In this document: in pieces, positions 62,274-64,000 of the stretch
Layout of the letters: each line of letters begins with the position of its first letter
Numbering within the stretch: position 1 is the first letter of the stretch
DNA from: Bin87 sp964502995
GTDB taxonomy: Bacteria; Chloroflexota; Dehalococcoidia; Lucifugimonadales; UBA3495
Direction: 5' to 3'
Length of the DNA stretch: 64,000 nt
Assembly (NCBI GenBank): GCA_964502995.1
Contig: CAZCZB010000004.1
Location: 1 to 64,000 of the forward strand
The notes under the pieces: generated by a model
Databases searched by the model: none
Seen by the model: only the letters and a program-made list of their open reading frames with translations
What the model was told of the DNA's origin: nothing
Made by a program: the position numbers and the translations under genes

Positions 62274-63152
62274 TTACTCGTTGGCGGGATTTGCGTTCAA
62301 GGATGCGGACGCGCGGCGTCCTGAAATCCACGCCAACAGCACGCCCAATTCGTAGAGGACGATCAACGGTCCGGCAACGATTGCCTGGTTCAACGGGTCT
62401 ATTGTGGGCGTGATGGCCGCGGCGATGACGAATGAGGCGACGAGCCACAACCTGCGAAATCGCGCAAACCCCCGGGCGCTAACTATACCCAGTGTGGCGA
62501 GAACGAACATCACCAGCGGAGTCTCAAACGCCACGCCCAGCCAGAACAACAGGCGGATCATGATGTTCACCACGTTGCTGATCCTGATAAGAGGTTCCGC
62601 AACCTCTCCGCCAAAAGTCAGCAAAAACTTGAGAGCCGGCGGGATCATCACAAAATAACCGAATGCCATACCGCCGGCGAATGCCAACAAAGCGGCGGGC
62701 AGGAAAGACAGCAGAATACGTCGTTCTTTCGCCGTCAGGCCGGGCGCAACAAACCGGACCGCGTTGTACAGAATAACCGGAAGCGCCAGCACGAGGCCGC
62801 CGAGAAGCGACACCTTGACCGTGGTGGCCAATAACTCGGTAACCTCGGTATATATGATCGAAACGTCGTCTCCCGCGACTTCACGAGCAGGCGTGATGAG
62901 GAAGGTCAGGATCTCCTGATAGAAGTAGAAGCAGATAGAAGCGCCGATCAACAACGCGATCAGGCAGATCATCACCCGAGAGCGGAGTTCGCGGAAATGT
63001 TCCCGCAACGGCAGCGTTTCAGCCGTCTCCTGCTTGCTCGATCGCAGATAATACACACTGGCCGCTGCCAGCAGAACCGCGATTCCGCCAGCGACCAGAA
63101 CGAACCGCAAATCCCCGTACTGTTCCCACAGTGCGACTATCTGGTCCATCAT
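62274..63152 (-). CDS. tatC: Sec-independent protein translocase TatC
   Basis: A 292-residue TatC with six core helices. An extra N-terminal helix (FVLVAGGIAVLLAAASVYYL) precedes the conserved LREHFRELRSRVMICLIALL. Further typical parts are LFWLGVAFETPLVMFVLATL and IVSARGFARFRRLWLVASFV with the conserved ITPTIDPLNQ-type loop. It recognises twin-arginine signals. It overlaps the upstream TatA/B-like gene by four bases. Confidence 0.95.
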   Translation of the reverse strand: MMDQIVALWEQYGDLRFVLVAGGIAVLLAAASVYYLRSSKQETAETLPLREHFRELRSRVMICLIALLIGASICFYFYQEILTFLITPAREVAGDDVSIIYTEVTELLATTVKVSLLGGLVLALPVILYNAVRFVAPGLTAKERRILLSFLPAALLAFAGGMAFGYFVMIPPALKFLLTFGGEVAEPLIRISNVVNIMIRLLFWLGVAFETPLVMFVLATLGIVSARGFARFRRLWLVASFVIAAAITPTIDPLNQAIVAGPLIVLYELGVLLAWISGRRASASLNANPANE

Positions 63153-63487
63153 CGCTTGGGCGCGGAATCACCGGAGTCGCCCGCGTCCTGGCTTCCTGTT
63201 CCGCCATCCGCCGTAGCGTCGAGATGGGTTGGCATCGGCAATGGATCGGCAGGTGGTTGCGTCGGGCCATTGGTACGAGGGTTCCTTTCGGCACGGTTTC
63301 CGGCTGAATCCACGTCGCTATCAGACACCGACGCTGCATCCATGATGTCGGTGAACGTGCGACGTGCCTCTCGGGCCATCTTGCCAATGGTTCGAGCGAC
63401 TTCCATCGTCTTGCCGGGGCCCAGTGCGATGAACGCCACCAGGAAAATCACGACCAACTCCATGGTCCCGATGCCAAAAACGTTCAT
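63149..63487 (-). CDS. tatB: TatA/TatB-like translocase subunit
   Basis: A 112-residue single-helix protein. It begins MNVFGIGTMELVVIFLVAF, then IALGPGKTMEVARTIGKMAR, the TatB-like GPxKLPEVAR pattern, and ends in a Pro/Asp-rich tail of about 55 residues. The longer tail and the GP motif favour TatB over TatA. Coupled to tatC by overlap and to maf upstream by four bases. Confidence 0.85.
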   Translation of the reverse strand: MNVFGIGTMELVVIFLVAFIALGPGKTMEVARTIGKMAREARRTFTDIMDAASVSDSDVDSAGNRAERNPRTNGPTQPPADPLPMPTHLDATADGGTGSQDAGDSGDSAPKR

Positions 63488-64000
63488 GCCCTCGCGTCCC
63501 TGTTGGTCGCCTCTCCCTCAACGTTCAGTGAACACGGGAGGGTGCAACCTGCCGGCGCCTCCATTGTCGCGGCGTCGGGCATTTGGCATCCCATCGAATC
63601 CAGGATTTCCACCACACGACAGGCGGGCAGCCCCATGACGTTTGCGTAACAACCGTGCTGCAGTGAGGCGGGTCGGAATTCGTCATCCTGGATCGCGTAT
63701 GCGCCGGCCTTGTCCATGGGCGTGCCGCTGGCGATGGATGCTTCCATTTCAGCGTCGGTGAAATCCCGCATCAGCACATCTGCGGTGTGTGATTCGGTCA
63801 AGCAGCGACGCGTCGCCGCGTCGTACACGGTTATGCCGGTGGTAACGTGGTGGGCGGTGCCGCGTAACCGAGTGAGCATGGCCCTGGCCTCTTCCGCGTC
63901 GGCGGGCTTGGCAATGGACTCACCGTCCAGCACCACGGTGCTGTCAGCGGCGATGTAGAACCCCTGGTTGGCGGACTCGGTCGCTGCAACGGCCAGGGCT
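63484..64000 (-). CDS. maf: Maf-like nucleoside triphosphate pyrophosphatase, 5'-truncated
   Basis: 172 residues of the C-terminal part up to the right window edge. The catalytic core YIAADSTVVLDGE (Asp in AADST) is present, followed by AKPADAEEARAMLTRLRGTA, HHVTTGITV and DKAGAYAIQD, all Maf/YhdE motifs. Maf proteins remove non-canonical nucleotides and affect septum formation. The N-terminal SxR motif lies outside the window. It overlaps the TatB-like gene by four bases. Confidence 0.93.
   Translation of the reverse strand, partial: ALAVAATESANQGFYIAADSTVVLDGESIAKPADAEEARAMLTRLRGTAHHVTTGITVYDAATRRCLTESHTADVLMRDFTDAEMEASIASGTPMDKAGAYAIQDDEFRPASLQHGCYANVMGLPACRVVEILDSMGCQMPDAATMEAPAGCTLPCSLNVEGEATNRDARA

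Overview
The window looks like a chromosomal contig from a GC-rich member of the Chloroflexota, probably a Dehalococcoidia/SAR202-type lineage. This is inferred from gene content: family III CoA-transferase, acyl-CoA dehydrogenase, TPP enzymes, an AIR-synthase-related protein, a Gld-like ABC operon, lipoproteins but no outer-membrane genes, and intergenic regions full of short GGGGC...GCCCC palindromes. No marker gene proves it. A 10-base N run at 2135-2144 shows this is a scaffolded draft assembly.

Layout. Positions 1-9.9 kb are a catabolic, repeat-rich stretch: a truncated ADP-forming acyl-CoA synthetase, two thiamine-diphosphate enzymes, a lone type I-restriction-like N-terminal domain protein and an acetamidase, separated by palindromic, direct and tandem repeats. 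10-18 kb holds a small HTH protein with repeated GTACAC-type sites nearby, a PLP threonine/serine dehydratase, an AIR-synthase-related protein, tRNA-Glu, a DMT transporter, a nitroreductase, an amidohydrolase and a PAC2 protein. 18.1-18.5 kb is a four-tRNA cluster (Val, Leu, Arg, Val). 18.7-26.2 kb carries a CaiB-type CoA-transferase, ribokinase-NUDIX-ComF, an Asp-box beta-propeller, an HMG-CoA-lyase-like enzyme and polyamine genes (agmatinase, speD). 26.4-32.4 kb is a Gld-like ABC operon followed by cinA. 32.4-42.3 kb is a long minus-strand block: selA, alpha/beta hydrolase, endonuclease Q, rimI, coaE, MoxR ATPase, NUDIX, giant VWA protein. 42.5-49.2 kb is a plus-strand block: small exported peptide, acyl-CoA dehydrogenase, SIMPL protein, dcd, ribD-ribE-ribB-ribBA. 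49.3-64 kb carries prfB (with its programmed frameshift), thrS, two adjacent selenoprotein genes, a YyaL-type protein, an MFS transporter, a peroxiredoxin, a nucleoside hydrolase, a mycothiol-type formaldehyde dehydrogenase, Tat genes and a truncated maf.

Most notable result. Two adjacent paralogous genes at 52491-53360 and 53404-54012 look broken because each has an in-frame TGA, but both have TGA exactly where TlpA/ResA-type thioredoxins have the first cysteine of CxxC (FATW-U-P-x-C-RAELRTL). Both TGA codons are followed by the same short hairpin with a GU-containing loop, and selA lies about 10 kb away. They are best read as a tandem pair of selenocysteine-containing, lipid-anchored thioredoxin-like lipoproteins.
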